The notes: generated by a model from the sequence alone, not told the origin. A stretch of 64,000 bases of DNA from G965204755 sp965243415 (GCA_965243415.1 OZ251549.1:2976001-3040000), one strand, 5' to 3'; shown: positions 9,601-17,812, counted from the first letter of the stretch. Program-made: numbers and translations.

Positions 9601-10389
9601 GAACTGGCCGGGATGGTGGCCGATTGCCGCGCCCGGGCCGAGACCGCCCTGGAAGCGGAGGTCGAATGGGCGAACCGCGGTTTCGACCACCGCCTGGCGG
9701 ACCTGGTCGCGGAGCGGCAGCGGCTGGGGAAGGCGGCGGCGCGGGGGGAGCCGGGCGCCGGGGAACTGCTGGCGGAGGTCAAGGAACGCCAGCGCCGCTT
9801 CCGCGACGAACGCGAGGGCCGGCTGGAGTCCCTGCGGCGCGAGCCGGCGTTGGTGGTCCCCGGCGAGGTGGTCCTGCTGGCGCACGCGCTGGTGCTGCCG
9901 ACGAGCGACCCGGAGAGCCGGCGCCGCCACGACTGCGAGGTGGAGCAGATCGCCATGCGGGTGGCGACCGCCCACGAGGAGGCGGCCGGGTGGACGGTCG
10001 ACGATGTGTCGCGGCCGGAGTTGGCCCGGCGGGCGGGGCTGCCCGACTGGCCGGGGTTCGACCTGCGCTCGACGCCGCCGGCCGGCGAGGGGAAGGACGG
10101 AGGTGCAGCGCCGCCGCCCCGGGCCATCGAGGTCAAGGGCCGGGCCGATTCCGGGGGAGTCGAGATCAGCGACAACGAGTGGGCGCGGGCCAGCAACCTG
10201 CGCGACCGCTACTGGCTCTATGTGGTCCTGGGCTGCGCCACGCCGCGCCCCCGCCTGATCCGCATCTTCGACCCCTTCGGGCGCCTCCTCGCCCGCCGCC
10301 GGGGATCGGTCTCCGTGTCGCTCGGGGAGTTGCTCGGCGCCGCGGAGCCGGAATCGTCGGGCGCAGCGGCCGCGGGAGGGTCGCCATGA
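6652..10389 (+). CDS. XRE-HTH / SNF2-type helicase / DUF3883 protein, island gene 1
   Basis: The 1,245-residue protein has three parts. Residues ~33-83 are an XRE-type helix-turn-helix (RLGMTQTELADRLGVSFATV). The SNF2-like SF2 helicase core follows: Walker A DDAGAGKT (~172), DEAH (~277), LLLLTATPHM (~327), FTEHRDTADFL (~566) and QRMGRIHRYGQ (~655). The C-terminus is a DUF3883 domain with IEVKG (~1158). Helicases of this type occur in DISARM-like and DUF1156/DUF499 defence arrays and are expected to act on phage DNA. An HTH on such a helicase is unusual. The ATG at 6652 has a GAGGA site 8 bases upstream; ATG 6715 is an alternative. The stop overlaps gajA1 as ATGA. The last ~30 codons were later duplicated (see 13999-14133). 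Confidence 0.88.
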   Translation: MRYRNRAFGNSCYDAGRRRPRMSPAPASVPLDYPERVRRVRRRLGMTQTELADRLGVSFATVNRWENRHVRPARLAWKEILRLEAEARAGDGAPAEPAPAKESGPGGERTVDFSASPKAVTAVAEAERLTYGHLTNPAFAAEISSVDPLPHQRMAVYERMLEQRPLRFLLADDAGAGKTIMTGLYLREIFARRRMRRVLIVPPAGLVGNWERELRTLFRLRFDLLGRAGARPENPFVGPGSDRLIASMDTLTGESVFSKLREAVSSGAAPPYDLVVFDEAHKLAARRDGDFRERPTDRYRLAAALAGVPGLPGGGPRWDLGWSAPNLLLLTATPHMGRDYPYYCLWRLLAPQALASFDAFPDFAESRKERHFIRRTKEEMVRFDGRPLYPQRQCDTLSYRLTPAEQALYDATTTYLDEGYNRAAPLNRSAARLALGVFQRRLASSTYALRRSFERRIEKLDEAIFLVQAGRADELESRQRRLARTGDYFETRDAADDADERGAAGFEEAALGGLIALTLIELREEREQVEQLLEQARSVEKAGRDAKLAKLTELLRTRFAEEKWIVFTEHRDTADFLVGRLEGLGFTGQVATIHGGLDYRERERQVEFFRLPAESGGARFLVATDAAGEGINLQFCWLMVNYDVPWNPARLEQRMGRIHRYGQKRDPVVIVNLVAGETREGRVIGAVLEKLETIRQRLGSDKVFDVVGRLLPEVSLRSYLERAATEEGEREALREIGEALSGERLRSNEERERSLYGAGEVKARLPDLEESLERERFRRLLPGYVRNFVASAAPLLDLRVVGDLDEAFGFEPLRPRAGDFLLQAVGFYPGTRRRLFTLRRPDSAEGPIWMHPGEPVFDQFCSSLGSRYREAALRGAAFRDPTAGEPYLFHLARLSVRRRPPEGETRERGAAGADGAGRGAEGGEVIESRLVGLRQDDAGRLEPMPLEHLLLLRGATDALPGAVPVARRARSLIAAAEQWLRTEELAGMVADCRARAETALEAEVEWANRGFDHRLADLVAERQRLGKAAARGEPGAGELLAEVKERQRRFRDEREGRLESLRREPALVVPGEVVLLAHALVLPTSDPESRRRHDCEVEQIAMRVATAHEEAAGWTVDDVSRPELARRAGLPDWPGFDLRSTPPAGEGKDGGAAPPPRAIEVKGRADSGGVEISDNEWARASNLRDRYWLYVVLGCATPRPRLIRIFDPFGRLLARRRGSVSVSLGELLGAAEPESSGAAAAGGSP
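10276..10364 (+). repeat. 3' helicase segment, source copy of an 89-bp duplication
   Basis: This in-gene segment matches 14008-14096 with eight mismatches over 89 aligned bases by eye. It marks the left edge of a tandem duplication unit of about 3.73 kb that contains the helicase tail, gajA and gajB. Confidence 0.9.
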
Positions 10390-12062
10390 GCCTGACGCGG
10401 GTGGAGATCGAGAACTTCCGCTGCATCGAACAGCTCGGCGTCGATCTGGACGAGACCACCGTCCTCATCGGCGAGAACAACTCCGGGAAGACCGCGTTCC
10501 TCGACGCGATCCGCGTGTGTCTGGACCCGTCCTTCCGCCGGAAGCGGAGGCCCTTCGACGACTACGACTACCGGCTCTCGAAGGTGGGCGCGTCCCCGGC
10601 GGAAGCCCCGCCGATCCGGGTCGAGCTGACCTTCGTCGAGAAGGAGCCCGGAGAGTGGTCGGCGGAACAGGCACAAGAGTTCGCGGAGGTCATCGTCCGT
10701 GATCCGGAGGATCGAGTCTCGATCCGCCTGCGCGTGACTTCGTCGTTCCGGGAGGGAACCGAGTGGAAGTTCCTCCACGCAGGCGGCGGGTCGGCGGCCC
10801 GCCCCCGGCAGATCTCCCTGCTGCAACGCCTGGCGCCCGTCCACTACTTGTCCGCTCTCCGGGACGCCGAGAAGAACTTCGCGCCTCGCGCCCCCTTCTG
10901 GAGGGACTTCCTCGAAGAGAGCGGCATCCCCGAGGAGGAGCGAGCGGCGTTGGAGAAGGAACTCCGTGCGCTCAACACGCGCGTCGTCGAAAAACACGGT
11001 CCGCTGTCGAATGTCCGGGACCAACTCGAAGTCGTGACGAGGGTGATCGATTTCGCTGTCGGTCCCGCCGTCAGCGTGGATGCCTTGCCCATCAAACTGT
11101 TCGCCCTCCTGTCCGGCGCCCGGGTGAGTCTGGCCGCTCGTTCCGGGGCGCCCATCCCCTTGCACCGTCAGGGGCAGGGAACGCAGAGCCTCGCCGTTCT
11201 CGCGCTCTTCGCTGCCTACCTCCGCAGCCGGATCTCAGGGGGTGAGCCGGAGGCGGACCCGATCACCGCTCTCGAAGAACCGGAGGCGCACCTCCATCCG
11301 GCGGCCGTGCGGGCTCTGGCGCGGGTGCTGGAGGAGATTCCCGGCCAGAAACTCATCGCCACGCACAGCGGAGACCTCATGGCCCAAGTGCCGGCGGGGC
11401 GCCTACGCCGCTTCGTTCCCGATGGCGCCGGGGTCGCTGCGCATCGGATCGTCCCCGGCGAATTGACTCCGGGGGAGGAGCGAGCCTTCCACTCCCAACT
11501 CCGGCGGACGCGCGGAGAACTCCTGTTCGCTCGCTGCTGGCTGCTCGTGGAGGGCGAGACCGAAGTCGTCCTGTTCACCGGGGCTGCCGACGCACTGGGA
11601 CTCGATCTGGAACGCGCGGGCCTTCGGCTCGTGCCGTTCGCGGACAGCGACCTCGAGATGTTGGTGGCGGTAGCCGTCCACCTGGGCATCCGGTGGTTCT
11701 CGGTCGTGGACGGTGATCGTGCGGGTGACGACTACCGGCGGGCCATCGCGCGACGGGTGGACCGGAAGTACCTCGACCGTGTCGAGACGCCCTACGAGAA
11801 TGTAGAGATGTGCCTGTGCGAAAATGGCTTCGGAGCCATCTACGAGACACGGATGTCGGTTCAGAAGGAGCAGCCCACGGCGCGACCCGGAACGAGCGAC
11901 TACTGGCGGCAGGTGCTGCGAGCATTCCCGCAGCGGGCGAGCAAGCCGGTCGTCGCGGCCGAAGCCGTGGCGCGGATGAACGCCGAGGACGGCCGGGCCG
12001 CGGTGCCGGCGCCCATCGAGAGCGTGCTTCGGCGAGCCCTCGCTCTCGCCGGGGACGTGTGA
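10386..12062 (+). CDS. gajA: Gabija GajA, copy 1 (OLD-family ATPase with TOPRIM nuclease)
   Basis: The 558-residue protein has an ABC-type ATPase followed by a TOPRIM endonuclease. Visible motifs are Walker A GENNSGKT (~residue 29), the ABC signature-like QGQGTQS (~264), Walker B ITALEEPEAHLHP (~295), the TOPRIM acidic motif LLVEGETEVV (~385) and DGDRAG (~446). In characterised Gabija systems GajA is a sequence-specific nickase held in check by nucleotides, and it assembles with GajB. All motifs are intact here, so the protein should be active. The start overlaps the helicase stop (ATGA) and the stop overlaps the gajB1 start (TGATG), so translation is probably coupled. GajA2 is a close paralogue over its full length. 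Confidence 0.92.
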   Translation: MSLTRVEIENFRCIEQLGVDLDETTVLIGENNSGKTAFLDAIRVCLDPSFRRKRRPFDDYDYRLSKVGASPAEAPPIRVELTFVEKEPGEWSAEQAQEFAEVIVRDPEDRVSIRLRVTSSFREGTEWKFLHAGGGSAARPRQISLLQRLAPVHYLSALRDAEKNFAPRAPFWRDFLEESGIPEEERAALEKELRALNTRVVEKHGPLSNVRDQLEVVTRVIDFAVGPAVSVDALPIKLFALLSGARVSLAARSGAPIPLHRQGQGTQSLAVLALFAAYLRSRISGGEPEADPITALEEPEAHLHPAAVRALARVLEEIPGQKLIATHSGDLMAQVPAGRLRRFVPDGAGVAAHRIVPGELTPGEERAFHSQLRRTRGELLFARCWLLVEGETEVVLFTGAADALGLDLERAGLRLVPFADSDLEMLVAVAVHLGIRWFSVVDGDRAGDDYRRAIARRVDRKYLDRVETPYENVEMCLCENGFGAIYETRMSVQKEQPTARPGTSDYWRQVLRAFPQRASKPVVAAEAVARMNAEDGRAAVPAPIESVLRRALALAGDV

Positions 12063-14002
12063 TGCCGAAACTGGAAGACCTGAACGCCAGCCAGCGGCTG
12101 GTGGCCGAGTGGGGTGAAGGGCCGCTGCTCGTGCTCGGGGGACCCGGGTCGGGCAAGACCCTGGCGCTGACGCTGCGCATGATCCGCCTGATCGAGGAGA
12201 CGCCGAAGAAGAGTTTCCGGGTGCTCGGACTCACCGCGACGACAGCGATGGCGGACGAGATGTCCCGGCAGGTCTTCGAGCGGGTCCGCGGGGACAACCC
12301 CCGGCCTCGCCCGACGACTTTCCATGCCTACGCCGCGTCGATCCTGGGCCAGCACGGGTACGGCCTGGGCTTCCGCCTGGGCGTGACCGTCATGACGGAG
12401 GACGAGGAGCGATTGCCGTTCCTTCGCCGGGCGATGGCGAGGGCCGGGAGCAGGATTCCCCCGTCGTGGTCGGAAAGGGGCCTGTTGCGGAGGCTGGACC
12501 TGGTGATGGCGAGCGGGGACGACCCCGAACTCGACGATCTCGCGGAGCGGGACGCCTGGCTCCGACCGGTGTACGCGGCCTACCTGGACCTGCTGGCCGC
12601 GGCCGACACCCTGGACGCCGGATCGTCGCTCATCTTCTGTCGGCGGCTCTTCCGGAAGAGGCCGATCTTCGCGCAGGATCAGCGCGTCATCTATCCGTTC
12701 CCGTTCGTGGACAGGTATCAGCAGGTCAACCGCTCCCAGTACCGGTTCCTCCGGGCCATCCACACCGATCGCAACGCCAACCTGGTCGTGGCGGTGGACG
12801 ACGACCGGCCCGTCTCGGATTGGGACGGCGCGACGCCGGAGCGGCTGCGCCGACTGGCTTCGGACTACGACCTGCGCGTGGTGCAGCTGCCGAGGAACCG
12901 CCGCTGTCCGGAGCCGGTGACCCGGCGGGTGAACCGGATGCTGCGGCAGGACGGCGTCGTCTTCGATGAAGCGTCCCGGACGCCGGAGGCCGTTGAGCCG
13001 CCGGAGGAGGGGTTCCGCGTCCTGCGGTTCGTCGACGAGCGGGAAGAGGCGCGCTGGCTGGCCGGAGACCTCCGGGCGAAGGCGGATCCCGGAGCCTGTG
13101 CGGTGTTGGCGCGGAGCCACCGGCTGGTGGAAACCGTGGCCGAGGCGCTGCGGGAGGCCGGCGTGGCAGCGGAGGCCGGAGAGCCGACCTCGCAGTTCGA
13201 ATCACCGGTGCTGCGAGTCGTCCGGTCCGTGCTCGACCTGGCGCAGTCCCCGGCGCATGCGGAGCGCTTGGCCGCCCTGTGCCGGGCGTACGGCGAGTTG
13301 GCCGGCGGTGACCTCGACCCGGGGACCGTGGAAGCGGAGAGCGCCCTGACCGGGAAGCCGCTCCTCGACGCCTTCGTCGGCCTGGCAGAGTCGAACGGCG
13401 GCGCCGGGGGCGGTACGGTCGTCGCGGCCATTCGGGAGCAGGTCCTGGAGACGCTCCGTCCGGAACGGTTCGCCGCAGCGGTCTTCGACTGGGCGGCGCG
13501 GGAGCCCCCGGAATCGACCGGCAACGGGAGCGACTCGAACCAGGCGTGGGAAATCCGTTCCTGGCGAGCGGGGAACGGGCGGGCGGATCCTCCCGACCGC
13601 GAACGGGCACCCCTGCCGCGGGAGTCGAACGGCGGTTCCGGGAATTCCCCGGCGCCGGGGAACGGGGTCCGGTGCCTCACGCTCGACGGCGCCCGGGGCC
13701 TCGAATTCGAGCAGGTCTATCTGGCCGGACTCGCGGAGGGGGAGTTGCCGTCGTTCCGCGCCATCGAACTCGGGGAACAGGCCCTCCGGGAGGAACGCTA
13801 CGCCTGCTTCCGCGCGATTACCCGGACCAGCGGGAGCGTCGTCCTGACGCATGCGGATTCGTACTTCGGCTGGACGAGGCAGCCGTCCCGGTTCCTCGAC
13901 GAAATGGAAGCCGAGGCTCCCGGCCGGGCCGCCTCGGGAGTCGAGCGTCCGAGCGGTCTGTCGGCGGCGCTCTCGGACGACCTGGTCGCGGAGGGATCAT
14001 GA
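12062..14002 (+). CDS. gajB: Gabija GajB, copy 1: UvrD-like protein with eroded helicase motifs
   Basis: The 646-residue protein aligns along its length with GajB2 (15806-17812). Walker A (GGPGSGKT) is intact, but the other motifs differ from GajB2 at key residues: Ia TFTNKAADEM to TATTAMADEM, II VDEYQDVN to VDRYQQVN, III DDDQTIYEWNGA to DDDRPVSDWDGA, IV LPESFRCP to LPRNRRCP, V LTIHGAKGLEF to LTLDGARGLEF, VI AITRARRS to AITRTSGS. Loss of the motif II glutamate should abolish ATP hydrolysis, leaving at most ATP binding. The frame is unbroken and coupled to both neighbours, so it reads as a pseudo-enzyme subunit rather than a simple pseudogene. Base composition is host-like (45-46 G+C of 60 in two sampled lines), unlike GajB2 (33-37 of 60). 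Confidence 0.85.
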   Translation: MPKLEDLNASQRLVAEWGEGPLLVLGGPGSGKTLALTLRMIRLIEETPKKSFRVLGLTATTAMADEMSRQVFERVRGDNPRPRPTTFHAYAASILGQHGYGLGFRLGVTVMTEDEERLPFLRRAMARAGSRIPPSWSERGLLRRLDLVMASGDDPELDDLAERDAWLRPVYAAYLDLLAAADTLDAGSSLIFCRRLFRKRPIFAQDQRVIYPFPFVDRYQQVNRSQYRFLRAIHTDRNANLVVAVDDDRPVSDWDGATPERLRRLASDYDLRVVQLPRNRRCPEPVTRRVNRMLRQDGVVFDEASRTPEAVEPPEEGFRVLRFVDEREEARWLAGDLRAKADPGACAVLARSHRLVETVAEALREAGVAAEAGEPTSQFESPVLRVVRSVLDLAQSPAHAERLAALCRAYGELAGGDLDPGTVEAESALTGKPLLDAFVGLAESNGGAGGGTVVAAIREQVLETLRPERFAAAVFDWAAREPPESTGNGSDSNQAWEIRSWRAGNGRADPPDRERAPLPRESNGGSGNSPAPGNGVRCLTLDGARGLEFEQVYLAGLAEGELPSFRAIELGEQALREERYACFRAITRTSGSVVLTHADSYFGWTRQPSRFLDEMEAEAPGRAASGVERPSGLSAALSDDLVAEGS

Positions 14003-14133
14003 CCCGTTTCGGGTGCCTCCTCGCCCGGCGCCGGGGTTCGGTCTCCGTCTCGCTCGGCGAGTTGCTCGGCGCCGCCGAGCCGGAGTCGTCGAGCGCCGAG
14101 TTTCCGGTAGATTCCACGGGAAGTGGGCCATGA
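13999..14133 (+). CDS. 44-residue ORF: duplicated helicase C-terminal tail
   Basis: The peptide contains FGCLLARRRGSVSVSLGELL, nearly identical to the last part of the island helicase (FGRLLARRRGSV...). ATG at 13999 overlaps the gajB1 stop (ATGA) and its TGA overlaps the gajA2 start (ATGA), so it bridges the two Gabija pairs. Within the 29 codons shared with the helicase, most differences are third-position synonymous (CGC/CGG, GGA/GGT, GTG/GTC, GGG/GGC, GCG/GCC, GAA/GAG), and only R-to-C and G-to-S change the peptide. That pattern hints at selection on the peptide itself. It could serve as a translational relay, a docking peptide, or simply be a recent scar; the first two are inference. Confidence 0.6.
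   Translation: MTRFGCLLARRRGSVSVSLGELLGAAEPESSSAEFPVDSTGSGP
14008..14096 (+). repeat. Second copy of the 89-bp helicase 3' segment
   Basis: Partner of 10276-10364. It lies exactly where a tandem duplication of [helicase tail-gajA-gajB] would place its junction, immediately after gajB1. Confidence 0.9.
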
Positions 14134-15809
14134 ACCTGACGACCGTGGAGATCTGGAATTTCCGCTGCATCGAACATCTCCGGGTGGACCTCGACGACAC
14201 CACGGTCATCATCGGCGAGAACAACTCGGGGAAGACGGCGTTCCTCGACGCCATTCGGGTCTGCCTCGACCCGTCCTTCCGCCGCCGCCGGCGACAGTTC
14301 GAAGACTACGACTACCGGCTCTCGGAGGCCGCCACGTCGCCGGCGCAGGCGCCGCCGATTCGCATCGAGTTGACGTTCGCGGAGAGGGAACCCGGAGAGT
14401 GGTCGGCGGAGGAGGTGATGGTGGACTTCGAGCGGGTCATCGACCGTGATCTCGAGGAGCGCGCCCTGATTCGACTCGCCGTAGTCTCGTCCTTCCGGAA
14501 GCCGACGACCTGGCAGTTCCTCACAGCGACCGAGCAGCCGACCACTTGGTCGTTTCTGGTCTCCCGACTCCAGGAGAGGGCGCCGGTCTATTACCTCACC
14601 GCCCTTCGGGACGCCGAGAGACACTTCGCTCCGCGAGGGCGTTTCTGGCGGGATTTTCTCGACGAGAGCGGAATTCCGGAGAAGGCCAGAGACGACTTGG
14701 AAGCGGACCTCACCGAGTTGAACGCACGCATCCTGAGCGAGCACGGCGGGCTGTCGCAGGTGCGTGGCCACCTCGAAATCGTGAGTAAGGTCGTCGACTT
14801 GGCGAAGCGGAATGCGGTCAGCGTGGATGCCCTGCCGAATAAACTGTTCGCTCTGCTGGCCCGGACGGAGGTGAAACTCGCTGCTCGGTCGGGGGCGAAC
14901 CTGCCGTTGTTCCGACAGGGGCAGGGAACCCAGAGCCTCGCGGTGCTGGCGCTGTTTTCGGCGTTTCTGCGAAGCAGGGAGGAGGAAGGCGAAAAGGCGG
15001 CGCAACCGATCACCGCGCTGGAGGAACCCGAAGCGCACCTCCATCCGGGGGCGGTGCGCGCCCTCGTTCGAGTGCTCGAAGAGATTCCCGGCCAGAAACT
15101 GATCGCGACGCACAGCGGGGACCTGCTGGCTGAGGTGTCGGCAGGGCGGCTTCGCCGCTTCGCCCCAGATGGCGACGGTGTCACTGCGCGCCGGATCGTT
15201 CCTGGAGCGTGGACTCCGAAGGAAGCGCGCAGTTTCGACTCGCATATTCAGCGAACGCGCGGCGAACTGCTGTTCGCCCGCTGTTGGCTTCTGGTGGAAG
15301 GCGAGACCGAGGTCGTCCTGTTCGTCGGTGCCGCAAGAGCCTTGGGTCTCGATCTGGAACGAGCCGGGCTTCGGCTCGTGCCCTTCGCCGACAGCGACCT
15401 CGGGATGTTCGTGATCGTGGCTGTCCACTTGGGAATCCGGTGGCTCTCCGTCGTGGACGGAGATCGTGCCGGCGAGGGTTACCGGAGGGCGGTCGGACGC
15501 CGAGTGGAGGGCGAGGATGTCGACCGGGTGCTGACGCCTTACGAGAGTCCGGAGCTGTGCCTGTGCGAGAATGGTTTCGGAGCCATCTACGAGGCACACA
15601 TGTCGGACCAGAAGGAGTCGCCGTCGGCGCCGCACGGCACGGGCGAGTACTGGCGGCAGGTACTGCGCGGGCTTCCGTCCGGAGTGAGCAAGCCCGCCAT
15701 TGCGGCGGAAGCTGTAGAACGGATGATGGCTGAGGACGGCCCGGTTGCGGTGCCGCCGCCCATCGAGAGCGTGCTGCGGCAGGCCATCGCTCTCACCGGG
15801 GACGCATGA
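14130..15809 (+). CDS. gajA: Gabija GajA, copy 2 (OLD-family ATPase with TOPRIM nuclease)
   Basis: The 559-residue protein is a full-length paralogue of GajA1 with the same motif order: Walker A GENNSGKT (~29), QGQGTQS (~264), Walker B ITALEEPEAHLHP (~296), TOPRIM LLVEGETEVV (~386) and DGDRAG (~447). All ATPase and nuclease signatures are intact. Divergence from GajA1 is concentrated in the central helical region (about residues 95-150 and 190-250), as expected after duplication. The start overlaps the 44-codon ORF (ATGA) and the stop overlaps the gajB2 start (ATGA). Sampled composition is lower than the host average (37 and 40 G+C of 60 in two lines). Confidence 0.93.
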   Translation: MNLTTVEIWNFRCIEHLRVDLDDTTVIIGENNSGKTAFLDAIRVCLDPSFRRRRRQFEDYDYRLSEAATSPAQAPPIRIELTFAEREPGEWSAEEVMVDFERVIDRDLEERALIRLAVVSSFRKPTTWQFLTATEQPTTWSFLVSRLQERAPVYYLTALRDAERHFAPRGRFWRDFLDESGIPEKARDDLEADLTELNARILSEHGGLSQVRGHLEIVSKVVDLAKRNAVSVDALPNKLFALLARTEVKLAARSGANLPLFRQGQGTQSLAVLALFSAFLRSREEEGEKAAQPITALEEPEAHLHPGAVRALVRVLEEIPGQKLIATHSGDLLAEVSAGRLRRFAPDGDGVTARRIVPGAWTPKEARSFDSHIQRTRGELLFARCWLLVEGETEVVLFVGAARALGLDLERAGLRLVPFADSDLGMFVIVAVHLGIRWLSVVDGDRAGEGYRRAVGRRVEGEDVDRVLTPYESPELCLCENGFGAIYEAHMSDQKESPSAPHGTGEYWRQVLRGLPSGVSKPAIAAEAVERMMAEDGPVAVPPPIESVLRQAIALTGDA

Positions 15810-17812
15810 TGATGACATTGGACGACCTGAACGCCAACCAGCGGATCGTGGCCGAGTGGGATGACGGGCCGCTGCTGGTGCTGGCCGGACCTGGGTCGGG
15901 CAAGACCTTGGTGCTGACCCTGCGCGTCGCCCGCCTGATCCGGGAAACGCCGGGCCGCAAGTTCCGGGTCCTGGGGCTCACCTTCACGAACAAGGCCGCG
16001 GACGAGATGCGCCGGCGGGTCGCGGACCAACTGGGTGAGGACGCACACCGACCGCGCCTGACCACTTTCCATGAGTACGCCATCAACATTCTCCGTCAGC
16101 ACGGCGGTCGGATGGGCCTGCACCCGAGTCTCACCGTTCTCACGGAAGAGAAGGATCGGCTGATCGTCCTGCGGAAAGCGTTCGAGAGCATCGGGAGTTC
16201 CGCTCCTTCTGCTTGGTCGGAGAAGGGCCTGCTCCGGAAGATGGAGGTCCTGATGCGCGACGGGATCGACCCGAAGTTCGATGCCGTTTCCGACGACGAC
16301 GAGTTGCTTCGGCGGGCGTACGCCGGCTACCTGGATCTGATGGCGGAGAGCAATTGCTTGGATTTTCCGTCGTCGTTGATCCTGTGTCACCGACTGTTCA
16401 GGGAGCGACCGATCTTCGCTCGGGATCAACGCATCATCTACCCGTACGTGTGTGTGGACGAGTACCAGGATGTGAACCGCGCCCAGGATCGGCTGCTGCG
16501 TGCGGTCTATCCGGATCGGAGCGCCAACCTCTTCGTGGTGGCTGACGACGACCAGACGATCTACGAGTGGAACGGTGCGAGTCCGCGGCTGCTCAAGGAA
16601 CTGGTGGCCCACTTCGAGATGCAGGTCATGCAGTTGCCGGAGAGTTTTCGGTGTCCGGCTCCGGTGCTTCGGATGGCGAATTCCTTGATGGGGCACGACC
16701 ACGACCGCGTGTTCGACAAGGCGCCGTTGACCTCGAGCGTCGGGGGCGGGCCCGGCGCCCCGGTCCGCGTCGTCGGGTTCGGGGACGAGGGAGAGGAAGC
16801 GCGGTGGATCGCGACGGACCTTCGGTCCAACGGAGAGCCCGGGAAGTGCGCGGTGTTGGGGCGGAGCCGGAGAACGATAGAGGCCGTCGCGGAAGCGGTA
16901 CGGGATGCGGACTTGGAGGTGTATGTCGCGGAGACGCGACCGAACTTCGAGACTCCGCTGTTGCGGGTCGTCGAATCGATCCTTCGGCTTGCAGACACAC
17001 CGGCGCATGTCGAGCGCCTGGCGGCCTTGTGCCAGGCCTACCGGGATCTAGTGGGCGCTGACGTCGACGCCGTCGAGGTGGAGGCAGAGAGTGCACTCAC
17101 GGGGACGGCGCTGTTGGAGACGTTCCTCTGCGCGGCAGAAGGAGCGGAGGGTGGTGAAGGAGCCCCGATCCTCGCGGCCGTTCAGGAACATGTCCTGGGG
17201 CCGGTGCACTACCGACCGTTCGTTTCTGCGGTCTTCGCGTGGGCCGAGAAGAGGGAAGGAGGCGCCGCCTGGGATCGGCGACGCCCCGATGAGGAGTGGG
17301 AAGTCGGGGCATGGAGGGAGTTGGAACGAGACCTCCGACTCAAGGTCGGGGAGCAACCGTCACTCTCACGGTTTCTGGAGGAGTTGGACCGCCGGCCGAA
17401 GGTCCGACCAGTACGCGACGGGGAGGTTCGGTGCCTGACGATTCATGGGGCCAAGGGCCTGGAGTTCGACCATGTCTATGTCGTGGGGCTGGCGGAGGAG
17501 GAGTTGCCGTCGTATCGCGCCGTCGAACGAGGTGGGGACGCGATTCGCGAGGAACGCCGTACCTGCTTCGTGGCGATCACCCGGGCGCGCCGCAGTCTCA
17601 CGGTGACCTATGCTCGGAGATACCACGGCTGGGCGAGAAAACCGTCCCGGTTCCTCGCCCAGATGGGGGCGGCGGAGTTCTTGTCGTCTGCCTCGGACGA
17701 GACGGGAACGGCGACCGCCAGGCGGCGGGGGGATGGCGCGGGAAGGGTGAGTCGCGCCAGTGGAGACGCCGGGCGTCGGGCGTCGCCGCCACGCGAGGGG
17801 GCAGCGTCGTGA
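15806..17812 (+). CDS. gajB: Gabija GajB, copy 2 (intact UvrD/Rep-type SF1 helicase)
   Basis: The 668-residue protein keeps every SF1A signature: Walker A AGPGSGKT (~33), Ia LTFTNKAADEM (~58), II VDEYQDVN (~214), III ADDDQTIYEWNG (~245), IV LPESFRCP (~275), V TIHGAKGLEF (~546) and VI AITRARRS (~590). It is the probable active partner for GajA2 and perhaps GajA1. Three in-frame ATGs (15806, 15809, 15812) follow one another, and the first overlaps the gajA2 stop. The last ~45 residues are a basic, low-complexity tail. Composition is clearly below the flanks (33 of 60 G+C at 16321-16380), suggesting foreign origin. The stop overlaps a GTG that opens a 58-codon frame. Confidence 0.93.
   Translation: MMMTLDDLNANQRIVAEWDDGPLLVLAGPGSGKTLVLTLRVARLIRETPGRKFRVLGLTFTNKAADEMRRRVADQLGEDAHRPRLTTFHEYAINILRQHGGRMGLHPSLTVLTEEKDRLIVLRKAFESIGSSAPSAWSEKGLLRKMEVLMRDGIDPKFDAVSDDDELLRRAYAGYLDLMAESNCLDFPSSLILCHRLFRERPIFARDQRIIYPYVCVDEYQDVNRAQDRLLRAVYPDRSANLFVVADDDQTIYEWNGASPRLLKELVAHFEMQVMQLPESFRCPAPVLRMANSLMGHDHDRVFDKAPLTSSVGGGPGAPVRVVGFGDEGEEARWIATDLRSNGEPGKCAVLGRSRRTIEAVAEAVRDADLEVYVAETRPNFETPLLRVVESILRLADTPAHVERLAALCQAYRDLVGADVDAVEVEAESALTGTALLETFLCAAEGAEGGEGAPILAAVQEHVLGPVHYRPFVSAVFAWAEKREGGAAWDRRRPDEEWEVGAWRELERDLRLKVGEQPSLSRFLEELDRRPKVRPVRDGEVRCLTIHGAKGLEFDHVYVVGLAEEELPSYRAVERGGDAIREERRTCFVAITRARRSLTVTYARRYHGWARKPSRFLAQMGAAEFLSSASDETGTATARRRGDGAGRVSRASGDAGRRASPPREGAAS

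Noticed and set aside
12062..14002. Listing gajB1 as an ordinary pseudogene
   Set aside because: No frameshift or internal stop is present, Walker A is retained, and overlaps with both neighbours are preserved. A degenerate but expressed subunit fits better.
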